From assembly GCA_024638905.1 (NCBI GenBank), contig JAHEJH010000001.1, forward strand, positions 1 to 21,537: DNA of 21,537 nt, in the 5' to 3' direction. The position numbers and the translations under genes are program-made. The notes below the pieces were generated by a model, which saw only the letters and a list, made by a program, of their open reading frames with translations, searched no databases and was not told the DNA's origin. This document shows positions 7,983 through 15,908 of the stretch, piece after piece (positions within the stretch are counted from its first letter, which is position 1; the number at the start of each line of letters is the position of its first letter). The DNA is from Luminiphilus sp. GTDB lineage: Bacteria > Pseudomonadota > Gammaproteobacteria > Pseudomonadales > Halieaceae.

Positions 7983-9061
7983 TGAAACATCACCACGTTG
8001 CGAAAAGCCTCTCCTCGCCTCACCGAATCAATGGCCTCGTTAATGTCATGCAAGGCGTAGCGCCCACTGATCAACTCGTCGAGCTTGAGGAGGCCTTCCT
8101 GATACAAATTTACCAATAGAGGAATGTCGCGACTGACCGAGCTGGAGCCCATTTTTGATCCCACTATAGACTGTCCCTTTGACGCCAACTCGCCGGGGTC
8201 ACACTCCAATAAAATCTCTGATGCGGGCATACCCACGATGACCAGAGTCCCGGCCCGGGAGAGTATTTGCATGCCTTGCATAATCGCAGACCTGGCACCC
8301 ACGGTGACAAAGACAAAATCTGGGCCACGGCCCTCGGTCAACGCGAGCACATCGTCAGTGAAGGTCTGCGCACTACTATTTAGCGTGTGCGTCGCACCGA
8401 ATAGCTGAGTTTTTTCTAACTTTGCGTCCACGACGTCGATGGCAATCACGCATTGCGCCCCTTTGAACGCCGCCGCCTGAATACTGTTGATACCAACGCC
8501 GCCACAGCCGATGACAGCGACAGTGCTCCCGGGCGCGAGGTCTACCGTATTAGCAACTGCACCGAAACCTGTAAGCACCCCGCAGCCCAACATTGATGCA
8601 ACATCCAGCGACAGCTCCCGCGGGATGACGCAGACCTGACTCTGTTCTACAACGACATACTCGGCAAATGCACCGGCATTCAATCCCTGCCCAATGATGG
8701 CTCCCGAACGATCTGATAGCGGGCTGCGCTCATCCAGCGAGAACGTTTTTTCACACTGGGTTTCTATCGAACGCGAGCAGTAGTGGCAGTCTCCACAGGA
8801 GCGAATCAGCGTGACCACCACATGGTCTCCAACAGAAATATCACTCACGCCCGAACCCACTGACTCAACAATACCGGACGCTTCGTGCCCATAAACCGCT
8901 GGCAGCGCTCCCTGCCAATGGCCATCAATGAACATAATGTCACTGTGGCAGATAGCACAGGCAACCAGCTTGACCTTCACCTCACCCCGCTCAGGCGCGG
9001 CAATGGCCACCTCCTCAATAGAGAGTGGTTGGCCAACCTCACGACACACCGCTGCTTTCAA
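7979..9061 (-). CDS. Zinc-dependent alcohol dehydrogenase (MDR superfamily)
   Basis: This 360-residue protein is a medium-chain dehydrogenase that oxidises an alcohol with NAD+ in the cytoplasm. Catalytic zinc ligands are C38 (ICHSD), H59 with E60 (YGHEASG) and C160 (MLGCGVLTGFGA). The structural zinc site is C89-x2-C92-x2-C95-x7-C103. The nucleotide loop is GCGGVG (185-190) and the strand ends in D209, which favours NAD+. The overall pattern is close to class III-like (formaldehyde/glutathione) and related dehydrogenases, but the substrate is not fixed by this. The start is TTG at 9061, seven bases after GAGGA; no ATG lies nearby in frame. It is first in an operon with the enolase-superfamily gene (4-base GTGA overlap) and divergent from the FAD oxidoreductase. 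Confidence 0.88.
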   Translation of the reverse strand: MKAAVCREVGQPLSIEEVAIAAPERGEVKVKLVACAICHSDIMFIDGHWQGALPAVYGHEASGIVESVGSGVSDISVGDHVVVTLIRSCGDCHYCSRSIETQCEKTFSLDERSPLSDRSGAIIGQGLNAGAFAEYVVVEQSQVCVIPRELSLDVASMLGCGVLTGFGAVANTVDLAPGSTVAVIGCGGVGINSIQAAAFKGAQCVIAIDVVDAKLEKTQLFGATHTLNSSAQTFTDDVLALTEGRGPDFVFVTVGARSAIMQGMQILSRAGTLVIVGMPASEILLECDPGELASKGQSIVGSKMGSSSVSRDIPLLVNLYQEGLLKLDELISGRYALHDINEAIDSVRRGEAFRNVVMFQ

Positions 9062-9376
9062 TTTCTTTTCCTCAAGGACGCTTTAGCCAAGCGCCTGTCA
9101 CGGCAACATCCGCGGCAAGGCCCAAGCAAAACCTGTGACTAGGGCCAACGCTCGTCAAAATATACCACCGGAGCCATCTGTCGCTGCAAAGGTTGAGGGT
9201 CGCCGTAAAGTCAGGGGAGCCTCGATAAGCCTCTTCCTGTGGTTGCCTGTTAGTAGTCATCTGCTAACGCCCTCACAGAGAACGTTTTGTCATAAGATTG
9301 AGGGGCGTCACCCGCGCTACCAACGCTAATGTTCAGTATGTCGATGCGACTCAATACTTCTCTGGAGTGCCAACCA
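9062..9376. promoter_or_regulatory. Divergent intergenic region, 315 bases
   Basis: This gap separates the minus-strand dehydrogenase operon from the plus-strand FAD oxidoreductase operon and must hold the promoters for both. Small open frames in it look random. The one notable element is an imperfect palindrome, GTTAGTAG-TCAT-CTGCTAAC (9249-9268), with one mismatched pair. It could be the operator of a shared regulator, though no regulator gene is present in the window. Confidence 0.4.
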
Positions 9377-10735
9377 ATGTCTATTCACGAGCCCGCCAGA
9401 GAGGTCCCGGTCATTCATGAAACCGACGTCCTAGTCGTGGGGTCCGGCCCCGGAGGCTTGGCCGCCGCACTGGGTGCAGCCCGGGCGGGGAGTCAGGTCA
9501 CCTTACTGGAGCGTTTTGGGTGCTTTGGCGGCAACATCACTGCGGTGGGGGTAGAGGGCTTTGCCTGGTATCGCCACGAGCAGACGGTTGATACCGAGGG
9601 TGTCGGTATCGAGTTCGAGGAGCGTGCCCGGGACATGGGTGCCGCAGTAAAGGAACCCCAATCCGACAGCCACGCCATCGATGGCGAGGCTTTTAAGTGG
9701 GTGGCTGACACGCTGGTGGAGGAAGCCGGCATCACGCCCATGCTGCACCGACTGTTTGTTGCCCCAATTATGGAAGGCGATGTGATCAAAGGCGTGATCG
9801 TCGAGAGCAAGGCCGGGCGCGAGGCGATTATGGCCGAGCGTATCATCGACGCCACGGGCGATGCCGATGTCGCGCACCGCGCGGGCGCGATCACACTGAA
9901 GCAAGCCAAGGAGGACATGATTGGCGCCTCCGTCATGTTCTCCATGTCGGGGGTCAACAAGACAAGATTTATCGAGCACGTGAAAGCCGACCCGCAAACC
10001 TATCGCGACTGGGCTTATGGACAATGGACCGTGGAGACAACGGGAAAGGAAGACGAGATGTTCTCGCCCTTTCTGCGCAAACCCTTCGAACAGGCCCGAG
10101 AAGCAGGCTTGATTCCCGAGCACCTCGATACCATCGCCGGCACCTGGGGCGCGCTCTATGACACTGGGGATCTCACCTACCTGAACCTGGTGCACCTGCT
10201 GGGTTATGACGGCACCGACCCCGATGACCTGACCCGCGGTGAAATGGAAGGTCGCAAGCAGGCCATGATGGCGATTGAGGCGCTGAAGCGGTACACCCCG
10301 GGTTGCGAGAACGCCAAGCTACGCAACTTCGGCATGACCTTGGGCATTCGCGACACCCGTAAGATCGACGCTACTTACAACATGACCGAAGCGGACGTGC
10401 GCGATCAGGGCCGCTTCGAGGACAGCGTCGGTATCTTCCCAGAGTTTATAGACGGGTACGGCATTTTGATTCTGCCGACGACGGGCCGCTACTTTCAGGT
10501 CCCCTACCGCACCCTGCTACCCAAGGGCGTCAAGAATCTGATTTGCGCAGGCCGCATTACGGGCGGTGATCGTGTCAGTCACGCAGCGACTCGCAATATG
10601 ATGTGTTGCACCGTTACCGGGCAGGGCGCTGGTGTTGCGGCCGCGATCGCGGCGCAGCAGAAACGCGGCTTCGACGAGCTGGATATCGGCCAAGTTCAGA
10701 CCGAGCTGAAACGCCAGGACGTGCGACTGCACTGA
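9377..10735 (+). CDS. FAD-dependent oxidoreductase (FAD_oxidored family)
   Basis: The 452-residue protein carries an N-terminal FAD-binding Rossmann motif, LVVGSGPGGLAAALGAARAG, with glycines at about 22, 24 and 27 and the ribose-binding E45. This is followed by the FGCFGGNIT segment typical of the PF12831 group. A second FAD segment, IDATGDADVAHRAG, lies in the middle, and the C-terminal FAD contact is LICAGRITGGDRVSHAATRNMM. Members are poorly characterised redox enzymes often found in sugar or polysaccharide catabolic loci; the reaction is unknown. I start at ATG 9377 because GGAG sits nine bases upstream; ATG codons at 9329, 9338 and 9344 have no such site. It is followed after 29 bases by the PhyH-like gene, probably as one transcript. 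Confidence 0.82.
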   Translation: MSIHEPAREVPVIHETDVLVVGSGPGGLAAALGAARAGSQVTLLERFGCFGGNITAVGVEGFAWYRHEQTVDTEGVGIEFEERARDMGAAVKEPQSDSHAIDGEAFKWVADTLVEEAGITPMLHRLFVAPIMEGDVIKGVIVESKAGREAIMAERIIDATGDADVAHRAGAITLKQAKEDMIGASVMFSMSGVNKTRFIEHVKADPQTYRDWAYGQWTVETTGKEDEMFSPFLRKPFEQAREAGLIPEHLDTIAGTWGALYDTGDLTYLNLVHLLGYDGTDPDDLTRGEMEGRKQAMMAIEALKRYTPGCENAKLRNFGMTLGIRDTRKIDATYNMTEADVRDQGRFEDSVGIFPEFIDGYGILILPTTGRYFQVPYRTLLPKGVKNLICAGRITGGDRVSHAATRNMMCCTVTGQGAGVAAAIAAQQKRGFDELDIGQVQTELKRQDVRLH

Positions 10736-10764
10736 CGGCTCACCCCACCCGTCACCCGATACCT

Positions 10765-11580
10765 ATGAACACTACTGGCAAACAGGCTTCGCACAGATTG
10801 GCTCCGGGAAAGTCGCTCGTCGACGCCCAACAGCAGCTCGAAGAAGACGGCTACCTGCTGGTCGAGGGCTTATGCGACCCCGGGTTTGTTGCCCATCTGC
10901 TCGAGGTTTCACTGGGGCGCAGCGATCAGGTCATCTCAGCATTGGGCACGCAACCCATCGGCATTGGCAGCGCGGCCGGCTTCGACGAGGTCGTGCAGCG
11001 CTCGCCCGGGCGCTGGGACATTCCGATCTCACCTGATGAGTTTGGCGTTGATGATCGCGCGCTACCTTGGTGGCCGCTGATTGCCGGCGTGCTGGGCGAG
11101 GATGCCGAGCATTCGTTTAGCGGCGTGGTGTATTCCGATCCGGGCAGCCCTGCTCAGTGCTGGCATATCGACTCACCCCACGTCAGTGCTGATCATCTTC
11201 CGCCCCATGCGCTCAATGTCATGGTCGCACTCCATGACACGCCATTGGCAATGGGCCCCACCGAGTTAGCAAGGGGCTCGCACCGGCTGACCAATCACCT
11301 GCGGAACCCGGCTCTGGTGAGCGATGAACTGGTGTATCAGCATGAGACAACGGGGCCTGAACAGCTAGTGACCGAGGCTGAGCAAGCGGTGCCCGCAGGG
11401 TTCTCATCTCGGCTTGCCACAGGCTCTTGCCTGATCTTCGATGACCGCATACTGCACCGAGGGCTGGGTAACGCATCAGAAAGCCGGCGTAGCATGGTGT
11501 ATTTCTCGTATCGTCAGGCTGGCTACAGAGAGAACACACACTTTGAGGCGCTGCGCTCCGTCTACGATGCGGAAGACTGA
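10765..11580 (+). CDS. Phytanoyl-CoA dioxygenase-like 2OG-Fe(II) oxygenase
   Basis: This 271-residue protein is a PhyH-family non-haem iron oxygenase, which couples 2-oxoglutarate decarboxylation to hydroxylation of a substrate. The iron triad is H134-x-D136 in CWHIDSPH and H231 in ILHRGLGN; an arginine that could bind 2-oxoglutarate is in RRSMVYFSYR (241-242). The N-terminal LEEDGYLLVEGL is typical of the family. I chose the ATG at 10765; longer frames extend back into the FAD oxidoreductase gene. Only 29 bases separate it from that gene, so the two probably work on the same compound. Bacterial PhyH enzymes hydroxylate ectoine, alkylphosphonates and other small molecules; none of these can be assigned here. 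Confidence 0.82.
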   Translation: MNTTGKQASHRLAPGKSLVDAQQQLEEDGYLLVEGLCDPGFVAHLLEVSLGRSDQVISALGTQPIGIGSAAGFDEVVQRSPGRWDIPISPDEFGVDDRALPWWPLIAGVLGEDAEHSFSGVVYSDPGSPAQCWHIDSPHVSADHLPPHALNVMVALHDTPLAMGPTELARGSHRLTNHLRNPALVSDELVYQHETTGPEQLVTEAEQAVPAGFSSRLATGSCLIFDDRILHRGLGNASESRRSMVYFSYRQAGYRENTHFEALRSVYDAED

Positions 11581-11604
11581 CCGCGAGCGGAGTTCTAAGG
11601 AATC

Positions 11605-11683
11605 GGGGCTTGGGGCTTACGACTTTGGGCTTGGGTTTGGGTTTTGTCTTGATCTTGATTTTGGTCTTGGTCTTGGTCTTGGG
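11605..11683 (+). repeat. G/T-rich degenerate hexamer microsatellite
   Basis: Two exact GGGGCTT heptamers (11605-11618) are followed after a short break by nine period-6 units from 11627 to 11680, drifting from GGGCTT and GGGTTT through GATCTT to three exact GGTCTT copies, then GGG. The block fills the intergenic space between the PhyH-like gene and the serine hydrolase. It shows strong strand asymmetry (almost no A or isolated C on the plus strand). On the other strand it reads as alternating Lys-Thr/Ile/Pro codons, but that frame is not a credible gene. Confidence 0.85.
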
Positions 11684-11774
11684 TAACCACGATTCTCCCT
11701 GCAACCATTGACTTGGTTCGATGCATCTACAACAGTGCTCGGCCGAACCACGCCATTCTGAAAGCACTGAATCG

Positions 11775-13061
11775 ATGACACTCCGAGCGCTGTTACCCCT
11801 TTTACTCCTCTCGCTGCTGGCCACGCGGCTGCAGGCAGCCGAGATCAGCGTCGTAGAACCTGAAACAGTCGGCTTCTCTAGCGACCGGCTAGGCAAGATC
11901 AACAAATTTGTGGAGCGCGAGATTGCCGACGGGAATTTAGTGGGCACCGTGACGCTGGTCGCGCGTCACGGGCAGGTCGTGCACTTTGAGGCAGCCGGCC
12001 GCTACGGACTTGAGGATGATCGACCTATGGATACCGATGCGCTGTTCCGCATCTTTTCCATGACCAAACCGATCACGACCGTCGCGGCGATGATTCTCTA
12101 TGAGGAAGGCGCCTTCCACCTCGGGGACCCCGTGGCGAAATACATACCCGAGCTGGCGGACATGCAACTCTTGATCGATGGAGAACCTGTGCCGCCCCAG
12201 AGTCAAATGACCATCGAGCAATTGATGACCCACACCGCGGGCCTCACCAACGGCTGGCACATTGAGCACCCCGTTGAGCGTGCCTACCGAGATGCGGCAC
12301 TCCAGCAAAGCGCGGATCTCAATGTCTTTATCGAAAAGCTGGCGACCCTACCCCTGCGTTTTGAGCCCGGCACCCGATACCACTACAGCGTGGCAACTGA
12401 CGTGCTGGGTGCGCTGGTGGAGCGCTTGAGCGGGCAAACCCTGGAACAGTTTTTTCAGGCGCGCATTTTTGACCCACTTGAGATGCACGACACGTTTTTC
12501 AATGTGCCCAATGACAAAACGCCACGCATGGCGGGCGGTCATCTGTGGAACGCCGAGCAGCGAGCGATGGGGCCCCTGCCTGCGGGGCTACTCCCGCCGC
12601 CATCCGGCGTGACGCTGTTCTCAGGGGGCGGCGGTTTAATCTCCACAGCGCACGACTACTGGCGTTTCTGCGAAATGCTCCGTCGGGGCGGGAGCCTGGA
12701 TGGCTTGCGTATCCTTGGGCCCAAGACGGTTCAGGCCATGACCATGGCGCGTCTAACGCCTGACGTACGCGATAACGGTGCCACCGAGTACCCGGCCTCG
12801 CATCTTTACCCTGGTCAGTCATTTGGTTTGGGTGCAGGCGTCATCACCGATCCCGCGCAGGCAGGCGTGACCTCCTCAAAGGGCGAGTATTCCTGGGGCG
12901 GTATCGCCAACACAAAATTCTGGATAGACCCCGAGGAAGATCTCGTTGTCGTCTTCATGGCGCAGGTACTGGGCACACCGCACAGCGACCGGCACCGCTT
13001 CGATCTCAAAGTGGCGACCTATCAGGCGCTCACGGAGCTTGGGAATTCAGACGGGGGCTGA
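11775..13061 (+). CDS. Secreted serine hydrolase, EstB / class C beta-lactamase fold
   Basis: The 428-residue protein begins with a clear signal peptide (TLRALLPLLLLSLLATRLQA, then AEISV), so it is exported, most likely to the periplasm. The S-x-x-K motif is FSMTK (S95, K98) and the tyrosine motif is YSVATD (Y204). The late segment GEYSWGGIANTKFWIDPEED matches the third-motif region of family VIII carboxylesterases and related class C beta-lactamase-like hydrolases. These usually cleave esters or small amides; true beta-lactamase activity is uncommon. The ATG at 11775 is preferred over 11721, which would add 18 residues in front of the signal peptide. Its last 15 bases overlap the 3' end of the convergent BCCT gene. 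Confidence 0.85.
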   Translation: MTLRALLPLLLLSLLATRLQAAEISVVEPETVGFSSDRLGKINKFVEREIADGNLVGTVTLVARHGQVVHFEAAGRYGLEDDRPMDTDALFRIFSMTKPITTVAAMILYEEGAFHLGDPVAKYIPELADMQLLIDGEPVPPQSQMTIEQLMTHTAGLTNGWHIEHPVERAYRDAALQQSADLNVFIEKLATLPLRFEPGTRYHYSVATDVLGALVERLSGQTLEQFFQARIFDPLEMHDTFFNVPNDKTPRMAGGHLWNAEQRAMGPLPAGLLPPPSGVTLFSGGGGLISTAHDYWRFCEMLRRGGSLDGLRILGPKTVQAMTMARLTPDVRDNGATEYPASHLYPGQSFGLGAGVITDPAQAGVTSSKGEYSWGGIANTKFWIDPEEDLVVVFMAQVLGTPHSDRHRFDLKVATYQALTELGNSDGG

Positions 13062-14177
13062 TCGCAGCGCGGCGCGGCGCAGAAAGACTAAGGTATAAAT
13101 CGCGGCATAGATACCCACCACCACCAAGCCCACCCATTCGATTTTGAACGGCGTGAACTGGAAGGCCATGACCAGTGCAAACAGGATCACCCAGTTCACC
13201 GCCACGTAGCGCCCGGTGCCCAGCGCGTCCACGGTCAGCCCAATATTCTGGGTGTAAAGCCGGGTCAACGAATCGAGTGAATTCACCACAAACAAGATAC
13301 CCACACCCATCATGGCCCAGCTCATCAGCCCCGCGATCGAGATGTCGTTGGCGAAGTACCAATACAGCACCGAGAACCAGAGCGCGATCGGGATAGACGG
13401 TACAACCAGTAGTAAGAGCAGTAATTGCCAGGCCGTGAAGCCACTGACAAAGCGCGAGACAAACTGGCCAATCATGATGCTCCAGGCAAACCACCAGAAC
13501 AGATAAAACGCGTGGTAATCATTAATCGGAAACACAAAGCGCGGCAGTTGACCGAAGTAATCGCCCAGCTGGCCGACCGTATCCGCAAAGCCCGACACGC
13601 CCATTCCGGACGCCAGAAAAGACCCTGCAATGAGTGCAAAGAACAGCCCGCTCGAGGCCAGACTGAGCACCTTCACGAAACGGATCTGGGTGCTGGAAAT
13701 CACCGCGACCAGCACCGTACCCGCCACCAGCGCGTAACGTAGGGCGTCGGGAATACCCTCGATGTAACCGGGCAGGTAATGCAAAAACAGGTAGCCGGTG
13801 AAGGCGCAGGTGCCAATGATGGTGAGGTTATTGATCAGCTTGATCGCCGGAATCTCAAAGAGCTGCAATCGGGGCTCCACCACACAGAAGTAAAAGGTCG
13901 TGAGGAAATAAAAACCCCAGACCAAAAACCCCCAGAAGCCGAACTCCAGCGCCAACGGATTGGCAAAGGCGTAATCGGGCTCGCTGGCAAAAATCTCGAA
14001 GTCGACCATGGGAAACATCAACAGGCCCACGTCGAGCCCCGAGGTAAATAACACCGCCAAAAACGTCACCAGCGGCATCGGAGCACTGCCCTCGATACGG
14101 GTATTACGGTAACGCAGCACCAGAAGCAGTGATGTCAGCGTCGTCAGCGCAATCGCCGCAGAGAGAATGGCGTTCAT
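13047..14177 (-). CDS. Short divergent BCCT-family transporter
   Basis: This is a 376-residue polytopic membrane protein with about eleven hydrophobic segments. It aligns by eye with BCCT carriers of choline, betaine and carnitine. RYRNTRIEG followed by FTSGLDVGLLMFP corresponds to the family's RIRLGG...SAGMGIGLLFW region. FYLFWWFAW followed by SIMIGQFVSRFVSG (224-246) matches the aromatic TM8 signature FYWAWWISW. It is far shorter than the usual ~500-650 residues, lacks the equivalent of TM1 and both long termini, and its GMGIG is replaced by GLDVG (47-51). It follows betA by 10 bases, so a quaternary amine such as choline is the likely cargo. No frameshift is apparent; the ATG at 14177 has only a weak ribosome site. 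Confidence 0.72.
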   Translation of the reverse strand: MNAILSAAIALTTLTSLLLVLRYRNTRIEGSAPMPLVTFLAVLFTSGLDVGLLMFPMVDFEIFASEPDYAFANPLALEFGFWGFLVWGFYFLTTFYFCVVEPRLQLFEIPAIKLINNLTIIGTCAFTGYLFLHYLPGYIEGIPDALRYALVAGTVLVAVISSTQIRFVKVLSLASSGLFFALIAGSFLASGMGVSGFADTVGQLGDYFGQLPRFVFPINDYHAFYLFWWFAWSIMIGQFVSRFVSGFTAWQLLLLLLVVPSIPIALWFSVLYWYFANDISIAGLMSWAMMGVGILFVVNSLDSLTRLYTQNIGLTVDALGTGRYVAVNWVILFALVMAFQFTPFKIEWVGLVVVGIYAAIYTLVFLRRAALRSAPV

Positions 14178-14187
14178 TTACGGGCCA

Positions 14188-15900
14188 TCATGCGGCGGGG
14201 CCTGCTGGCACCGATCTCACGGGCGCACCCTCGCGCTGCCGGTGCTGCCACTCGGACGCCTGCCAGACCGGCACCTCCTCCAGCAGCGGGGCTTTACCGC
14301 GGATCAGATCAGACGCCCGTTCGGCCACCATAATGGTCGGCGCATTGAGATTGCCGTTGGGGATGGTTGGGAAGATCGACGAGTCGACAACCCGCAGCCC
14401 GTCGAGCCCGCGCACACGACACTCGGGGTCGACCACCGCCATGGCGTCTTCTACTCCACCCATCTTGCAGGAGCACGAGGGGTGATAAGCCGTCTCGACG
14501 TTATCGCGCACCCAGCGGTCGGTAGCCTCCGCATCCGACAGATCGACCGCCGGCTGGATTTCGTCACCGCGGTACCTGTCGAGTGCAGGCTGCTGAAGAA
14601 TCTCGCGAGTAAGCCGAAGACAGGTGCGCCAGTCCTCTCGGTCCTGCTCGGTGGCGAGGTAATTAAAGAAAATTTGCGGCTCATCCTGGGCGTTTGGGCC
14701 GGAGATGCGGACCGTGCCGCGGCTCTCGGGTTTATTGGGCCCCACGTGCACCTGAAAACCATGGCCCTCAAAGGCCGCCTTCCCGTCGTAACGAATCGCG
14801 GCGGGCAAAAAGTGATACTGAATATCGGGCGAGGCCAGCCCCGCGCGGGAGCGGATAAAACCGCAGGATTCAAAGTGATTGGTCGCACCCAGACCGGTTT
14901 TGGTCAGCACCCACTGCACACCGATGCGAAGCTTCGCCAGCCAGCCAAGATGACCGTTCACCGTGATAGGCGCTTTACACCGGTACTGAAAATACACCTC
15001 GAGGTGGTCCTGCAGGTTCTCGCCGACACCCGGCAACTCGTGCTGAACCGGCACACCTGCCTCAGCCAACACCTGCGCGGGTCCGATGCCGGAGCGCTGC
15101 AGAATCGCCGGCGAACCAATCGACCCAGCGCTCAGAATGACCTCTCGCCGAGCAGACGCCTCACACATCTCGCCCCTGCACTGATACCGAACACCCCTGA
15201 CCTGCTTGCCCGACAAGATAAGCTTGTCCACCTCTGCCTCGGTTACCACAGTGAGGTTGGGCCGCTTGCGAGCGGGCGCCAGGTACGCCCAGTCCGTTGA
15301 GCATCGCTCACCGCGCCGCACCGTCATGTGCATAGCGCCAAAGCCCTCCTGACGGTAGCCGTTGTAGTCCTCAGTGCGGCCGTACCCCGCCTCTTCTCCC
15401 GCCGCAATAAACGCCGTATAGAGCGGGTTTTTCATATTGTTGCCGTTACAGGTATCGACCGGCCCCTCACCGCCTCGGTAGGGATCTTCTCCACCCATCC
15501 ACCGCTCTGCGCGCTTGAAGTAAGGCAGGCAGTCGGCGTAGCTCCAGCCGGTGGCGCCTGCCTCAACCCATTGATCAAAATCATCGGCGTGGCCGCGCAC
15601 ATACACCATGCCGTTAATCGCTGAAGAGCCCCCCAGCACTTTGCCCCGGGCGCAATCCATGCGACGCCCGTCGAGCCCGGGCTCGGGTTCACCCCAGTAA
15701 CCCCAGCTGAAACGCGGCGTGTTCATGGGAATCGACAGCGCTGTCGGCATACGAATGAACAGACTACGGTCATCCTTACCCGCCTCAAGGAGCAATACCG
15801 AATGCGCGGGATCTTCACTCAATCGATTGGCCAGCACGCAACCCGCCGATCCGGCACCAATGACGATGTAGTCAAACTCGCTCATGCGTGCTCGATCCAT
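14188..15900 (-). CDS. betA: Choline dehydrogenase (GMC oxidoreductase)
   Basis: This enzyme oxidises choline to betaine aldehyde, and often onward to glycine betaine, passing electrons to the respiratory chain. The 570-residue GMC flavoprotein starts its FAD domain with YIVIGAGSAGCVLANRLSED. Next come the GMC signature RGKVLGGSSAINGMVYVRG (~85-103), the second signature SAGSIGSPAILQRSGIGP (~257-274), and the active-site H473 in ETAYHPSCSCKMG with N519 in GNLNAPTIM. The match to BetA runs along the whole length, though GMC substrate specificity is never certain from sequence. The ATG at 15900 has AGGGA five bases upstream; ATG 15885 is the alternative. It sits 8 bases after the phosphodiesterase gene and 10 bases before the BCCT gene in one operon. 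No betB is visible in the window. Confidence 0.85.
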   Translation of the reverse strand: MDRARMSEFDYIVIGAGSAGCVLANRLSEDPAHSVLLLEAGKDDRSLFIRMPTALSIPMNTPRFSWGYWGEPEPGLDGRRMDCARGKVLGGSSAINGMVYVRGHADDFDQWVEAGATGWSYADCLPYFKRAERWMGGEDPYRGGEGPVDTCNGNNMKNPLYTAFIAAGEEAGYGRTEDYNGYRQEGFGAMHMTVRRGERCSTDWAYLAPARKRPNLTVVTEAEVDKLILSGKQVRGVRYQCRGEMCEASARREVILSAGSIGSPAILQRSGIGPAQVLAEAGVPVQHELPGVGENLQDHLEVYFQYRCKAPITVNGHLGWLAKLRIGVQWVLTKTGLGATNHFESCGFIRSRAGLASPDIQYHFLPAAIRYDGKAAFEGHGFQVHVGPNKPESRGTVRISGPNAQDEPQIFFNYLATEQDREDWRTCLRLTREILQQPALDRYRGDEIQPAVDLSDAEATDRWVRDNVETAYHPSCSCKMGGVEDAMAVVDPECRVRGLDGLRVVDSSIFPTIPNGNLNAPTIMVAERASDLIRGKAPLLEEVPVWQASEWQHRQREGAPVRSVPAGPAA

Positions 15901-15908
15901 GCTTGTCC

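Noticed and set aside
9503..10195. 230-codon minus-strand open frame
   Set aside because: It lies wholly inside the FAD oxidoreductase gene on the other strand and shows no recognisable domain.
11219..11947. 242-codon minus-strand open frame with a Lys-Thr/Lys-Pro alternating tract
   Set aside because: It runs antisense through the PhyH-like gene and the signal-peptide region of the hydrolase. The tract is just the hexamer repeat read backwards, and the rest has no family resemblance.
11775..13061. Calling the serine hydrolase an antibiotic-resistance beta-lactamase
   Set aside because: The S-x-x-K and Y-S-x-A-x-D pattern and the late WGG...FWIDP segment fit EstB-type esterases better; nothing indicates activity on beta-lactams.
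13047..14177. BCCT gene as a pseudogene fragment
   Set aside because: The frame is intact from a start codon 10 bases after betA to its stop, hydrophobic segments are regular, and no remnant of the missing helix is seen in neighbouring frames.
14167..15300. 377-codon plus-strand open frame
   Set aside because: It is the antisense shadow of betA, which has full-length GMC family motifs on the minus strand; long shadows are common in GC-rich coding DNA.
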